From: Desmodesmus armatus | Taxonomy: Eukaryota > Chlorophyta > Chlorophyceae > Sphaeropleales > Scenedesmaceae | Length of the DNA stretch: 64,000 nt | Direction: 5' to 3' | NCBI GenBank assembly: GCA_007449985.2 | Contig: VIIQ02000005.1 | Span: 806,001-870,000 of the forward strand | Shown here: positions 28,401 through 40,209 of the stretch, one piece after another | Numbering within the stretch: the first letter of the stretch is position 1 | Layout: every line of letters starts with the position of its first letter | Position numbers and translations under genes: made by a program | The notes under the pieces: generated by a model | Seen by the model: the letters and a program-made list of their open reading frames with translations, nothing else | Told to the model about the DNA's origin: nothing | The model's database searches: none

Positions 28401-29894
28401 AACCTGAGGGACATCAGCAGGAAGGTGCTGGAGAAAAGGTGTGTCTCAGTGGGTTGGGTTGATGTATGGGGTGCTGTTTGATCCAATGCCTCCTGGGACC
28501 AAGGTTGGCACAACCCTGACCATCATGGCATGGCACAGCAAGCCAGGTGACAGTTGATCCTGAGGACTGCAAGAGCCCCCCCCCCTCCCGCCCCCATCAC
28601 TCTGTTGCACGTCTGACACTAACCTGGGGGCGTAAAGTGGGGTGGCTGGAACTGCAATCGTTTTTGTCTCAATCACGCACCATGCCCAACCAAGCTGCAC
28701 GTGATCAATGCCGCACTTGCTGCCTGCCATGCCACCCCAGGTATGGTCCACTGTACGTGTGGGCCCAGCTGAGCAGCTGGTACAAGCAGACCGTGTACGA
28801 CCCCACCGCCAGCCTGTCAGCTGAGCGCCGGGGCACCCTCAGCCTGCCAGACATTGAGTCTTGCTACAACACCAAGGAGAAGTACGACGCAAGGGTGAGT
28901 GGGACGGGAGGGTGCAGTGCGCAACACATCCTGCTGACCAAGTTGCTGGTGGCAGTCGTGCTCAAGACCTTTGTTCTACTGGCCACTACGAGGCAAGCTG
29001 CAGTACCACACCCGCACAACACTTGGTTCCCGGTAAGCAGCAGCTGCGATGCTGTTGCAGCCTGCTGGCAGACTCCCACGCTGCCTGTTGCTGCTGGCAC
29101 TGTTTGCCTGCAGGAGCGTTCCAAGCTGATCTCGCACATTGCGTCGCAGCCTGAGCGTCAGTGGACCAGCAGCTGCTGGTCCTTTAGGAACGAGGCCAAG
29201 GTGTACGGCAGCCCCATGTTTGACGCACTCTGGTTTGAGGCCCTGCAGGTGAAAAAGAGGTTGGGGCTGGTTGAGGCATTGGCTTGATGCAGTGATGTGT
29301 GAGCAACACAAAGATTCTCAGTCTATTGTGCATGCGCATGGGTTGCGTTCCACCCAGGTCCTAATCACTGACACTTGCCGCTCAACATCTTGTGTTGCCT
29401 ATGTGTATCTTGCGCCAGCATCATCAAGAACCGTTCAAGCAACGACCTTGCCCATGGAAGTGAGCTGTGAGATTTCCAAGTGGTTCTGGCAGGATAGTCA
29501 ATCATCATTTGTGCTTTGCCTTGCTGCACCGTCTTGCTGCACCGTCTTGCAGGGCACCCCCCGCAGCACCTCACTAGAGCAGCTGGCAGAGGCACTGCGC
29601 GCAGCACCAGTGCCCAGTGGTGGCGCAGGAGGCCTAGGGAGAGGAGGAGGCCGAGCTGGACGGGGAAGGGGCGGAGGCAGGGGCGGCCGGGGCGGCAGGG
29701 GCAGGGGTGGGCGGTCTGGCGGCAGGGGTGGCAGGCGGCGTGCAGCTGCGTCGGATGGCGACAGCAGTGATGAGGGGGGCATGGAGCTTGATGACGGCTC
29801 TGATGGAGCGGCAGCAGCAGACTATGGAGCAGCAGCGGCAGCAGCATACGGTGGGTACGGGCAGTACATGCTTGTGCACCAGTGGCAGCAGTGA
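19404..29894 (+). CDS. ATXR3: SET-domain histone methyltransferase, ATXR3/SDG2-like (H3K4-type)
   Basis: Plant ATXR3/SDG2 deposits H3K4me3; the same role is inferred here. About 21 exons, 1,900 or so aa. Reliable exons: 19404-20194, 20421-20550, 20859-20980, 21213-21438, 21553-21678, 21862 onward, to 23591, 23819-23925, 24110-24221, 24408-24573, 24985-25172, 25333-25530, 25763-25846, 26082-26225, 26607-26752, 27013-27130, 27347-27589, 27843-28438, 28741-28894, 29114-29248 and 29553-29894. Family signatures are EWRREPFDPRPYIPLTEYAI, FERLPEGYNYFRLHPKGRGM, FVEEYLGEV and RWFEIQDAIKK. The SET core has RMSHSCSPNCQ and GEELTFDYASVTES, and the post-SET is CMCSSRQCRGSYL. The ATXR3-specific tail has LNRLQNICITLDKAKH and VFGSPMFDA-like VYGSPMFDA. 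Between 22519 and 22690 the frame changes and the splice was not resolved; the exon end near 21349 or 21438 is also uncertain. Unusual are a Gln-rich insert, NKRRRRD and KRKKKKKKH basic runs, and two RGG/acidic blocks near the C-terminus. Confidence 0.9.
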
Positions 29895-32797
29895 TGTACA
29901 CCAAATTGGGTTTTTTTGACTGTGACCAGTACACTTGAAGCTGTGACCATTACAATTGAAGCAACCTTGAGCCCTGACCCGGGTGACATGTTGGTGTTGC
30001 ATTGTGCAACCCTTTGTTCGCCCAGTAGATTTACAGCTTGTTTGTGCTCAGTAGATTTTCAGCTGAAGGTGTCGATGGCAAGTGGTGCTAGCCAAGCCAG
30101 CCCAAGTGAAGTTCGTAACGCCATCAAGCGCATGTGTTGCAGTCGACAGCATCAGTCGGTTCAGCTCGTGCTCTGAAGTAGGATAAGCAGCTGCTTTGCT
30201 GTGCTGTTTTTGTAACCACAACGACAAACACCACCCATTGGGGTTGCGCACACCACCTGTCTCATTGACGCGAACATCAGCCTCCCAAACTCAGCATTAT
30301 CAACAGACGATAGCAGACAGACTGCACGGCATGCCATCTAGCCCGTGCGCGTCTCCCAAAGGCACCCCATGGCGCCCTGGTGCACACCACAGCGTGCTGA
30401 GTACCCTGAGGCCGTCACTGTGACCATCGCCAGGCTGCTGCTGCACCCTTGTCGCCCATGATGACATGGCCAACACCCCGTCCATTTATTTCACAAGGTG
30501 CGGCAGGCTGGCTCTATTGCATCCAGCATGCATGCTTTCACACATGCACATCATGTGATTTATCAAAGGCCTGTCAAAGCCACCCCTCAGGTGGGTAGTG
30601 GACCTGGCCCAGGTCAACCCCAGTGTGAATGGAGGCCAACCAGCCCGACACAACTTCACAGGGATCACCACTGTGCAGGTATGGTTGCACACTGTGCAAT
30701 TGATGCATTGCAGGCCAGCCTGCTGTTTCTGAGCATGTTGAACTCATCATGACCCCTACCTGCCTTACCCACAGATCAAGCCCATTCCTGGGTCAATAAT
30801 AGCTGGGGCTGACTGGTTCTGAACTAGTGGTCTTGTTGGTTCCCAACCGTGTCCCTGCATTCTCATCAGCTTATGAGCTCTCATGAGCTTGTTCCTGCTG
30901 TGTTTGACAACCGTTCCACTGTGCACACTAGAAACGTTCCGGTGTTCCCAGTGCGTGCGCCTGCCTGTAGCTGGATCCTGTGATTTGCGCCTGGGAACTG
31001 CCAGTGGGACCGGTGCTGGGACGCGGACCAGGCCTTTGGCAGCCAGTGACCAGGCTGATAGGGCAGTTTCTTGGTTGTTTCCTGGGCACTCGTGGGACCT
31101 TTTCTGGGGCTGGCAGGGCGTTTTCTTGGCTGGTTCCTTGAAGCTGCTAGGGTTGTTCCTTGGGCTTGGGTCTGTACGGCTCTATTCAAAGGGTGCTTCA
31201 GGTCAGCATGCGCATGCAGGGGCGCCTATAGCTGCTGGGGAACTATACCAAGGCAGCTGTGCGCTGATGGCCTGGCAGGTTCTGCCTTGCAAGGCAGCAA
31301 CCACCATTGGTACTACCCCAGTCGTACTTGGGATGGGCTCAAGGGCAGCCAAGCGCGCGTCCAGAGGGTCACAACTGCAGACATGAAACACCATTAACCG
31401 TGTCAGAAACAGTGCTGTTATACCAAATTGAGGACCCTCAGGCCAAAGGTAGGGCATTGGCATTGCAATACAGTATTGTGATCGTCTTGTTCAGGACACG
31501 AATTATTTGACGTGTTCAGCACATTGGTGTGCAAAACGTCCTGCAGGATCATCAGGATTATTCCCTCCCCCCCCCCCCCCACACACACACACACACACCA
31601 ACACACGCAAGCACGCGCGTACGCATACCACTCCACATGTGGGAAACCCACCCTCTCACTGAGTGTAACAGTGCATGAAGAATGGCTGAAGCTGCACGGC
31701 TGCAGCAGAATTTCGCCCGGCGAAATGGGCCATGGGCCATGGCACCCACCGTGCAGATTGCAAGCAGGCGGGAACCTGAGCAGCGTTGGCCCACATGACA
31801 ACTGTCATTGTTGCGCACACTGTGTGTTTCCAGCCTTCCCCCTGTGATCTTGGCAGCCTGACAGGTGCAGGAAAAGGCACAGGGTGGCATGTGTTGTGAA
31901 CTAGCTGCATCAATGCTATCAACAGTTCCCATAGGGTCCAGATGATGTGATAGCGTGCACCCTGCTGCGGCAGTTTTAGGCTACCAGTGTTTTTGGCACG
32001 TGCACCCTGGTGTGCTACATGCAACACACTCCACGCTCAATCGTGCCAGACAATGCGACATGTTACAACACCCAGCTTTCTAAGGGACCGAGGTCTCAGT
32101 TTATTGTTGCGATTCTGAAGCACATCAACATCCTCTTCTTATCCTCCATAATGGGGTAATGGGGACCATTACATGTCATAACCCAGCACAACACAAAGCA
32201 GTGCCCACAGGGAATCACTTTCTGGTCAGCACTGGGCTGGTCCCAGGATGATTCCTGTGCAGTTCCTGTCAGGCTGTAGCCTGGTTCTCGCCACCATCCA
32301 CACTGGAAGCACCCTAGCTAGCCATGATTCGTGGCTCCTGGGGCTGGGAAAAGCAGCAAATGTCCAGGAGCCAGCCCAGAATTCATTACCCATCCGAATG
32401 CACTCAATGAGTTGAGTACAAGATGCATGGCAATGCTCGAGTACCGTGTTGTGCTAATGTAAATGTACCAGTCAGCATAGGCAGGATCCCTTTCTAGCCC
32501 CCTTCCTTGACACGGTGTGTTCGGCAGCCCGCTTTGTCAACTCCAGTATGTACGTTCCACAGCCAAGACAGCCATTCTCAACAGCCACTTGCAAGCTTCC
32601 AGTCAGAAGGAGCTGGTCTGGCATGTGTCCTGCATGAGCTGGGCTGTTGCAGAGCTTCAGCAGCTACCCTGCAGCCGCAAGTAAGAGCTTGTAGATAACA
32701 AGTTCATATCAAGCCAAATTTGATGTAATTTGTCGTCGCACATGGATCCGACATGCTGTACAGGCGACCCTGTGAAAGGGGCATTGCCACAAACCTG
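29895..32797. other. Gene-poor region downstream of the SDG2-like gene
   Basis: About 2.9 kb with no recognisable gene on either strand. Open frames at 30883-31386 (plus) and 30881-31189 (minus) are antisense to each other and arise from GGGAC/TTGG-rich low-complexity sequence. They show no family motif. A C/CA microsatellite lies at about 31567-31600. Confidence 0.5.
31567..31600. repeat. C-homopolymer and CA dinucleotide microsatellite
   Basis: A run of about 14 C residues passes directly into roughly nine CA repeats. It is simple sequence outside genes. Confidence 0.9.
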
Positions 32798-33081
32798 GGG
32801 GTCCACCACAAACCTACAGCCAGGGGGGGAGACGCCGGTTTTGCTGATACCCCTCCCCCTGTATCCGTTTTAGGCTTTCTGGCTCACGGACCCCTACCCC
32901 CCTGTCGGTTTTAGGCTGTAAGCAAGTAAGGTTGTAAGGTACTGTTGCCTCCCCCTATGGACGGACCGCTGGACCCCTACCCCCCCTGACGATTTAGGCT
33001 GTTTGTTCGATCGACCCCCACCCCCTTTCGCGTTTAGGGCCGGCGTCTCCCCCCCCTGGCTGGAGGTTTGTGGTGGACCCC
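32798..33081. mobile_element. Small element with 41/42-bp terminal inverted repeats (MITE-like or foldback)
   Basis: The left end 32798-32838 (begins GGGGTCCACCACAAACCT) and the right end 33040-33081 are reverse complements with one mismatch and a one-base length difference in a G/C run. The 200-bp interior holds four degenerate units of the form GACCCCTACCCCC-CG-TTTTAGGCTGT. No open frame codes a transposase and no clear target-site duplication was seen. A non-autonomous DNA element is the simplest reading, but a hairpin-forming tandem repeat is possible. Confidence 0.65.
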
Positions 33082-33384
33082 TTTGAACGGTGAATCCTCA
33101 CTCAACGGCCCTCGGACTGACTCTCTACACCGTTGAAAGACAAAGCCCCAAACACCAAGATACGGTTTTGGCGACGTTGCGGTATGGTCAACGGTCCCGC
33201 ATAACATGCAATACTGGAAACGTCAACACACACAAACAACTTCGCACGAAGTACCCTGTCCTCCTCCGTGTCCTCTGTCTCTCTCATTTGATAATTTGCG
33301 ACAGAATGCTTTCCGACTGACGAAGACTGCAACCACTGATCCCAACGCAACTCATCCGTTTCATCACAGCCTAGGGGGACTGCC
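33082..33384. other. Upstream region of secreted protein B
   Basis: About 300 bp between the inverted-repeat element and the start codon; it must carry the promoter and leader. No specific motif was recognised. Confidence 0.35.
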
Positions 33385-35969
33385 ATGAGGTGGTTTTTGT
33401 TGCTTTTGCTGGTGGCCAATGCTGCAGCGCAGTCGGCAGGTCATGCTGCCACTGAGGGCGAGGCAGCTTTGGCCAACGATGCGCGAATGTGGCTTGCAGC
33501 AGACTATGAAAAGACCGAGACAGTTGATGTTTGCCTCAAAATCATCCGCGAGGACAGATGCAACCAGTGGTTCTTCAACAAAACCGAAACCCCTTATCTC
33601 TACCCTCTGTTTCTTGAGTAAGTGCAGCTCGACAATGATAATGATACACGTTCTCCATCTGGGCCCCAGGCCGCACCTTGATGGTCTTGTCGTTTGAGCT
33701 GTTTCTGTTCAAACTGTTTGTGCCCCTCCGCACAGGAGCACAACGCAAAGCAGCAGGCTTCACTGAAAGATCAACTAACACGTCCTATGCTGCTTGCAGG
33801 TCTGGAGTCGGGTGCTGCGGCCAAAGTGGCCGACCCTCAATCGACAGCAGGAGTGGCACTCCTTTGGAAATCGGGCAGTTCGACATCACAGGTACTGCTG
33901 TGCTATGAGGATGTCCATATCCCTACTCTGTGCATTTCCAGGTTTTCCCATGTGCAAAAGCACACGCCACCCAGCTTTTGACCATAAGGGTGCTACGATT
34001 GGGACTGAACAGGACAACCCTGTGGCCGGCCAGAGCCCCCTCTTCCTCTATCCTAGGATGGGGACAATCACAACCCAAACCAACATAAAAACACAACAAA
34101 GAATGCAACAAAACACTGCTTCAAGCAAGCAATAAATGCTTCTGATATTGACAGCAGCCATGTATGCTTGAACATTCATTGCGTATTGACTCTGTCCATG
34201 TTTCATAGATGCCCCTCTGCGATCAGTAAGCCTTGGGCCCAGCTAGGCACACAACACGCTGCAGATGTGACAACCATTAATCTCTATGTTGTTCTGCAGA
34301 GACGTTTTTTGTCGAGCCACGGCCAGTCAAAGAGAATGTGCTGCTGGAGGCAACTTTCACCGCCATTGGGTAAGCTGCTGTGCTGATGACGGGCCTGTGT
34401 GTGCCATAAGCCATGCAGCAGAATTGACAGTATGACAAGTCATGACTGGCAGAATTGCATTGTCGCCTTCAGACAAATGCAGAGCGACCGGGGCTTGTGT
34501 CCTTGCAACAGCAGCCCAAGCCATGCAATGGCTTGTCACGCCTTGCGTTGCCTTTGCAATTGCTCAAGCTCAGAGCCAGTTTTCTCAGTGTTGTGGAGGT
34601 GTCAGCACGCCATCACAGACCTCTTTACCCCACCCACACCTTATTTCAGGTTCTGACAGTACTTGCTGCGTGACTGTCACCTGCCTGTCCTCTTGTTGTC
34701 CTTTGTTGGAGTACAGCACATTGAACGGCAGGGCTGAAGAGTGTGGACACCCATTCTGCGAAGAGATGACATTCACTGTTGTAGGCCGGAGGTGGGTGCA
34801 AGGGCCATGCGTACCAGCATCTGTGCATTTCCAGGCTGCCCTGGGCAATGGGCTTGGGACAGAGTGGACAGAGTGTTCAGCAAGGCTTGCCTGCCCACAT
34901 GCAGGTTGCTTTTTCAGTTCAGATGGTGTGATAAGGCAAAAATATCGACCAGGCTTAGCAGGGAAGCAGCAATGTAATAGCAGCATGGCATCCTCGTCCT
35001 GGTAGAGGGTTCCGCAGCTCCTTTGCCTCACACGCTCCAGCCTGCACAACATCTCCTCTGGACAGTGTGGGGAGTCATGATACATATGTCTGTTTTTGTG
35101 ACCTGGTTTGGGCTGGTGCACGCAGGTACAGGATTGAGAAGCCCTGGTTGAGCAAGGTGCCTGCAGAAAGTGCCCGCCCCGTCGACACACAGACATATTG
35201 TCCGCGCCCTGACGGCATCCCGGAGCACCGAGCCGCTGCAGCTGATGAACCGGCAGCCACCGCAAGTGCTCACCCTGCCAAGACCCCCGAGTACCATGGT
35301 GTCTCAGCCGTCGCTGCCCAAGTGGCGCCTGGTGCTACTTACAGGTCCACGACTGCCAAACACACGTATCCGAAGCCCAAGTATGCCAAGGCACCCTCAT
35401 ATGGCAAGAGCAAGTACCCCACCAAGGAGCACCCTGAGTCGCCAGCATATGACACCAAGAGCAAGTACGGTGCCGAGGAATACCCAAAGCCACCTGCATA
35501 CCACACCAAGGGCAAGTACGACACCAAGGAGTACTCTGAAGATGCTAAGGGCAAGTACGACACCAAGGAGTACTCTGGCAACGCCAAGAGCAAGTATGAC
35601 ACCAAGGAGCATCCTGAGTCACCATCATATGACACCAAGAGCAAGTACGACTCCAAGGAGTACAACTCACAGGATGAGTATAAGCCCTACAAGCCTGAAG
35701 GATACTATGATGAGGATACTGACACTTATGCACCCCGCACGGCCCAAGGCCCCCGAAAGGCTTACATGGGTGAACGTATACGTGTGTACAGTGGCACCAT
35801 GACCATCAACAGCCGTCTTCACAAGACTGAATACAGCCAAGGATGGTTTGAGATGGTTACAGTCGTCCAGGCAGCGCCAGATGCCGATTACGTCAGTGTC
35901 CCAGAGGGCGAAACAGTATATGATCCCTACACTTACAAGCTGAGTTTGTACAAGCCCAAAACCTACTGA
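33385..35969 (+). CDS. Secreted protein of an unrecognised family, member B, with Lys/Tyr-rich repeats
   Basis: Function unknown. Exons 33385-33617, 33800-33891, 34300-34369, 34717-34791 and 35126-35969 join in phase to 437 aa. The signal peptide is MRWFLLLLLVANAAAQS. Motifs shared with the gene at 5087-7249 are TVDVCL, GTPLEIGQFDI, ET in exon 3, ECGHPF and the C-terminal block VYSGTMTINSRLH with YDPYTYKLSLYKP (residues about 374-437). Intron phases 2, 1, 2 are identical; B has one extra intron splitting the exon after ECGHPF. Residues about 242-338 hold repeats built on KSKYDTKE and KYDTKEYS, which A lacks. Tyr/Lys-rich repeats in an exported protein suggest an extracellular matrix or wall role, perhaps cross-linked through Tyr; this is inference. 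Confidence 0.88.
35380..35670 (+). repeat. In-frame tandem repeat (KSKYDTKE-type units) in secreted protein B
   Basis: Six or seven imperfect units of about 30-48 bp encode (K)(S/G)KYDTKE plus a variable HPESPAYDT or YSEDA segment. Third-position differences are few, so the expansion looks fairly recent. Confidence 0.85.
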
Positions 35970-37900
35970 TGGTGAGTCAGGACTTGGAACTGAGAGGCAC
36001 TACTGTTCATATTTCTGTGCCTTGCTACTGTGGTTGTGATGTGCACAGCCAGTTCTACAGTAATGATGTTTGCAGGCTCAGACACAACCAACATACGATT
36101 GTGTGCCCTTGTGCAGGAGACAGCCAATGTCGGCATTTGGCATCACCCTCAACCAGACAGGTAGTGATTTCAGCAAAGTTTGCCAGCTGGGCAGACTCTG
36201 TGCTATCTTTGGGATCCAGTTAGAGCTTGATGGCTTGCACCTGCAACTTGTCAACATTCATGGATGTTGATCATGCTGTCACAATTTGGGACTGCACTTA
36301 GATATGGCTCTGTCGGAGTAACAGAGGAGAGGTTCGGGTTGGGTGGTATCGGGACGGGTTGGTGCCTGTGCTTTGGTTGCCCAGCGATCAGTTTTGTTGT
36401 TGTTGGCCAACAACGTTGCTGCTGATGGTGTTGGATGGCACCTGTGCCGCTGTCAGCCAGGCATGTATGTTAGTGAACGCGTACACAAGTTCAGCTCAAC
36501 GGTGGTTTCTGTCATGCTGTTGTCTTGTGTTGGGTGGTACTAGGTACAGTGAATGGCTGGCAACAGCTCTCGAGCCTCATGGCTGAAGGTGTGGGGTGAT
36601 TGATTGATTAAAGCTGCACTACTCCAACAACATTGTAAAAAATGGTTAATATGGTGTATTGAGTGTTTGATTGAAGGAAGCGCCGTTTTTACAGTCTGGG
36701 CTCTTGCAGCATGCCAGTTCCAACATAGGGGGCACTACCCCTTTAAACTTGCAATTTCCTATTGGAACCGCTCAGAAACCAGACAGCAATCACTAATGCA
36801 TTACTACTTCTTTCTTTGGCAGACATGGCAGCTTCAGCCTCTGCGATCTTACTACAACAGACAGCATCGAATGCTTTACTCTTTCATAGGTGGGGCTCCA
36901 CTTTGGTGCAAACATGTTGCAAGCTGTTGTCATCACTTCAAATTGAGGCATATGCACAACCAAAGAATGCATGTATTGCCATTTGCTGATTGCAGGGTTT
37001 GAGTGAAATGAAGCGCAGCTTGAGTGAGATAAAGCGCAGCTTGTCCACAACAGCTCAGCAGCAGCAAATTGGTGGCCTGGCAGCTGCGGCCAGCAACACA
37101 GCCCTGAATAACTAGCAAACAAGCAAATGCTCCAATTGCTGCCTGGTAGACCAAAATATTCATCTTCATTCTTTCTCTCCATGATAGCAGCTGCAGGCAC
37201 ATGCGATAACAACATAGTGTCACTCCATTGGCATCGTGCCCTGTGAGGGCGGCTCTTTTGAGATGGCCAGCTTGGAGGGTGTAGGGGTTGTGGAGACCTT
37301 GCCACAGGGCAAGACAAGTCTATAAATGTTGTTCTGATGAGGAATCCAGCAAGCATCTGCTGGGTAGCCACCCTGTCTATATGCGCCAGGGGCAGCGATG
37401 GCTCCATCCCATCCATGGCTGTTACCTGGCGCTCTCCCTTTGGGTGCCAGCATTCCTTGTCTTGTCCTGCTGATGGCATGGGGCACCAGACCCCACCAAA
37501 AAGGCTAGGCAACATGTAGGACAAGATTGAACTCCATCTGATTGTAAAAGTGTAAAAGTGACTGCAACAGCAATTGCAAATCTGACTGAGTACCACACTA
37601 GTGCGTATGGAAGCTGCAGAGGAGCAGTTGTCGGAGTTGCTGCGCTATTTACATAGCTGATGTGCAGGACTGCAACACAGAACATAGCGTGCTGCAGTGC
37701 TGAGTGGCTGAATGTTGGTGAGTCCATGGAAGTGTGCCAGCAGCAGCAAGCCAAAACAGACCTCAAGCTCAGCAAGCTGCAGTCTGACGCACAACCGGGT
37801 GCTGATGCGGGCAGGGGTCCGACAGTGACATACTTTGATATTTCGCACAACGAAGCAAGGGCGTCACTGCTGTGTGGTGCAAAGGATTGATTGCTCACGT
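35970..37900. other. Region downstream of secreted protein B
   Basis: No recognised gene. TGTAA near 36635 could end the B transcript. A 267-codon open frame on the minus strand (36793-37596) has no recognisable motif and unusual composition; it is treated as doubtful. Confidence 0.4.
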
Positions 37901-38008
37901 AAGCGGTCCTAGATAAGCGGTCCCAGATAAGCGGTCCCAGATAAGCGGGCCCAGATAAGCGGTCCCACATAACGGGTCCCAGATAAGCGGTCCCACATTA
38001 TCGGTCAC
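37901..38008. repeat. 14-bp minisatellite
   Basis: Seven full copies and one partial copy of AAGCGGTCCCAGAT lie head to tail, with one or two substitutions per copy (for example AAGCGGGCCCAGAT and AACGGGTCCCAGAT). The tandem array has no spacers, so it is not CRISPR-like. Confidence 0.92.
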
Positions 38009-38382
38009 AACCAAAAATCAGACGCACGCTATATGCCTCTTCCAGGGTTACTTCTGCGCTCGCCATATCAGAATGTGTGCTTTCTAGGTACGGTTCCATG
38101 GAACCACTGATCACAGTGGCCACTGATCAGTTTTTGAAGACGTTTCCACTGTTCATGAACAGCACTTATGGTTCGATGAATGCTGAACCAGTACACTGTA
38201 CAACTGCATGCACACTTGGTGCAACTTTGCCTGCCCCTGCACACTCTCCTACCACTGTCGCAGCTGTAGCCAACACCCTGACAGACCCTCATGAGGAAGT
38301 CCCCTTACCTCCTGCCCACTTCTTGAAATCCTCAACTCCTTGGGGTGACTGATTTCTAGTGTGGGACCCCTTTCATTTTTTG

Positions 38383-38475
38383 CACCCCCCCCCTCCCCCC
38401 ACCTCATCACCCCCCCCCCCCCCCGGGCACCCCCCCCCCCCCCCCAGCACCACCACCAGCACCACCACCACACCC
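38383..38475. repeat. C-rich homopolymer and CAC microsatellite tract
   Basis: Several runs of 7-19 C residues broken by short spacers lead into ACC/CAC repeats. A second C run lies at 38580-38595. These can form G-quadruplex on the minus strand and are prone to sequencing length error. Confidence 0.85.
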
Positions 38476-40209
38476 CATTCCGCCCTCTGTACACCCCACT
38501 ACCTGCACAAACCCCTTGGGCCAACAGCCATCCCTTGGCTCATATTTCTGTAGCGTCCAACTAGCGCGACAGGCTCTCACCCCCCCCCCCCCCCCAACAC
38601 TTCCCTACTTGCAGCAGTTGGGGGTCCTGTTTCCTGTGGCACAATTCTACTCCCCTCAGCCAGGTGCACTGTATGACAGCATACAAAGCTCGTCCCTACA
38701 ACAGCTGAACTCATGAATCCTGCATACGTGTCCAGCCTGTTTTCAGACAAAGATGCACAACACTCAGTGCTCAAGGCACTGTGCCCTAGCAAGAAGGAAT
38801 GATGTAAATGTCCGACGTCATCCTGAGTATGGCCTTCGTGCCCAAGAGGAGGTGGCCGTGATATGAGGATCCTTACCCCGTATCTCATAGTGGCAGACAC
38901 TTTCTCTGGTGGAATCGCATGTGGGCCAAGGCAGCGCAGTGGCAATTCCCAGCCAATCAGCCTGCGCTGAAAGTTCTGTACCGTATACACCATATAGCTG
39001 ATCAACAGGTCCAGCGAATTTCAGAGCCCGACTGACCTGGCATGTTTGCTGCTTGCACATTGCAACGCAGTGGCAACCGTTGCAGGATGCATGTTTAAGC
39101 CTGTTTTCTTGCTGTCCAGTGCATCCTTCAGTGACTTCAAGTGTTGCACTGGAAGTTCCAGTGCAACGACCTTTATGATTTGCTAATTTGTCTGAGAAGC
39201 TTGTTTCTGCCCAAGAGTCTGGATCCAGGTGGTCTTGGGGGGCTTTTTGGACTCTTGGTTCTAGTGTAGCACATCGCAGGCAACAAGGATGTGGGTGGAC
39301 CAGGTTCTGTGCTCCGTGATATCAGTGCATGGCTGGCATGAGCTCCATAGCTACATGTGTAACATTGATTATTTAATCCTGTTTGATCTCTTTGCTGGTG
39401 GGTCCTGGGGGGGGGGACCTTGGGCTCTTGTGAGTTCAGTTTGGCACAGCGCTAGGCAGGCACAAGGGTGTACAGAAACTGGTCCTGAAAACCCTGTAAC
39501 CAGCCCAGGGAGACGAGCATATAGGCATGAGAGGGGCAGGGCCAAGCTTTATCTTTGCACACGACGCAGTGGCGCTAGCATTGTCTGACCTTCTGGTTCT
39601 GCCCGCAGGCTGTTGTACAGCGAGCCCAAGCAGCACCAAGCGTGTTCATGTATCTTGACAGTTTTTTTACTTAGATATGACCACAACACACTGCATCCAT
39701 TGTCCTCAAGCCTAAACAACTGGACTGGACCCACCACAATCACCAACAATTCAACTGCCTGCTGTCAGACACCTATGTAGCCAGTTGTGCCAGCGGCAGT
39801 CAGACAGAAGTCCAACCAGTCTATTGCTGGACTCAGTGGCACCTTGTTGCGCACGTCAGTGCCAGCGCCTTGGAGGCTCCTCGAGGTGGTAATTGGATGC
39901 ACCCAAATTGCATTGACACTGTCGCTGATGCAACGGTTGCATGTGGCATTTGGAGACCCATTGCTTGCCATTTGTCGCCCATCTTCTCTCACTTTTCAGC
40001 CCCAGATCGTAATGGCGCTCTGCCAAGCTGCACAGGCTGCCCACTTCTGGTAGCAGATGAATGTTGCTCACGTTCCTGGACCAGAGGTGTGTTCTTCATG
40101 GCTGAGCATGAGGCCTCACATGAAGATGCTCATTTTGCCGCAGGGGGTCTGGAAGGCCAGCCTGAGGCAGGCAACCAGGCTGGAGACATTCCTAACCAGG
40201 CATAAAGGA
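38476..40209. other. Gene-poor region upstream of the lectin-mosaic gene 3' end
   Basis: No coding exon, RNA gene or clear repeat was recognised on either strand. Two loosely similar GGGG-containing blocks at about 39225-39330 and 39400-39500 may be an old duplication. Confidence 0.4.

Noticed and set aside
30883..31386. 167-codon plus-strand open frame
   Set aside because: It is matched by an antisense frame of similar length in low-complexity sequence, with no family motif or splice signals.
37901..38008. CRISPR-like array
   Set aside because: Units are contiguous 14-mers without unique spacers, in a nuclear eukaryotic context.
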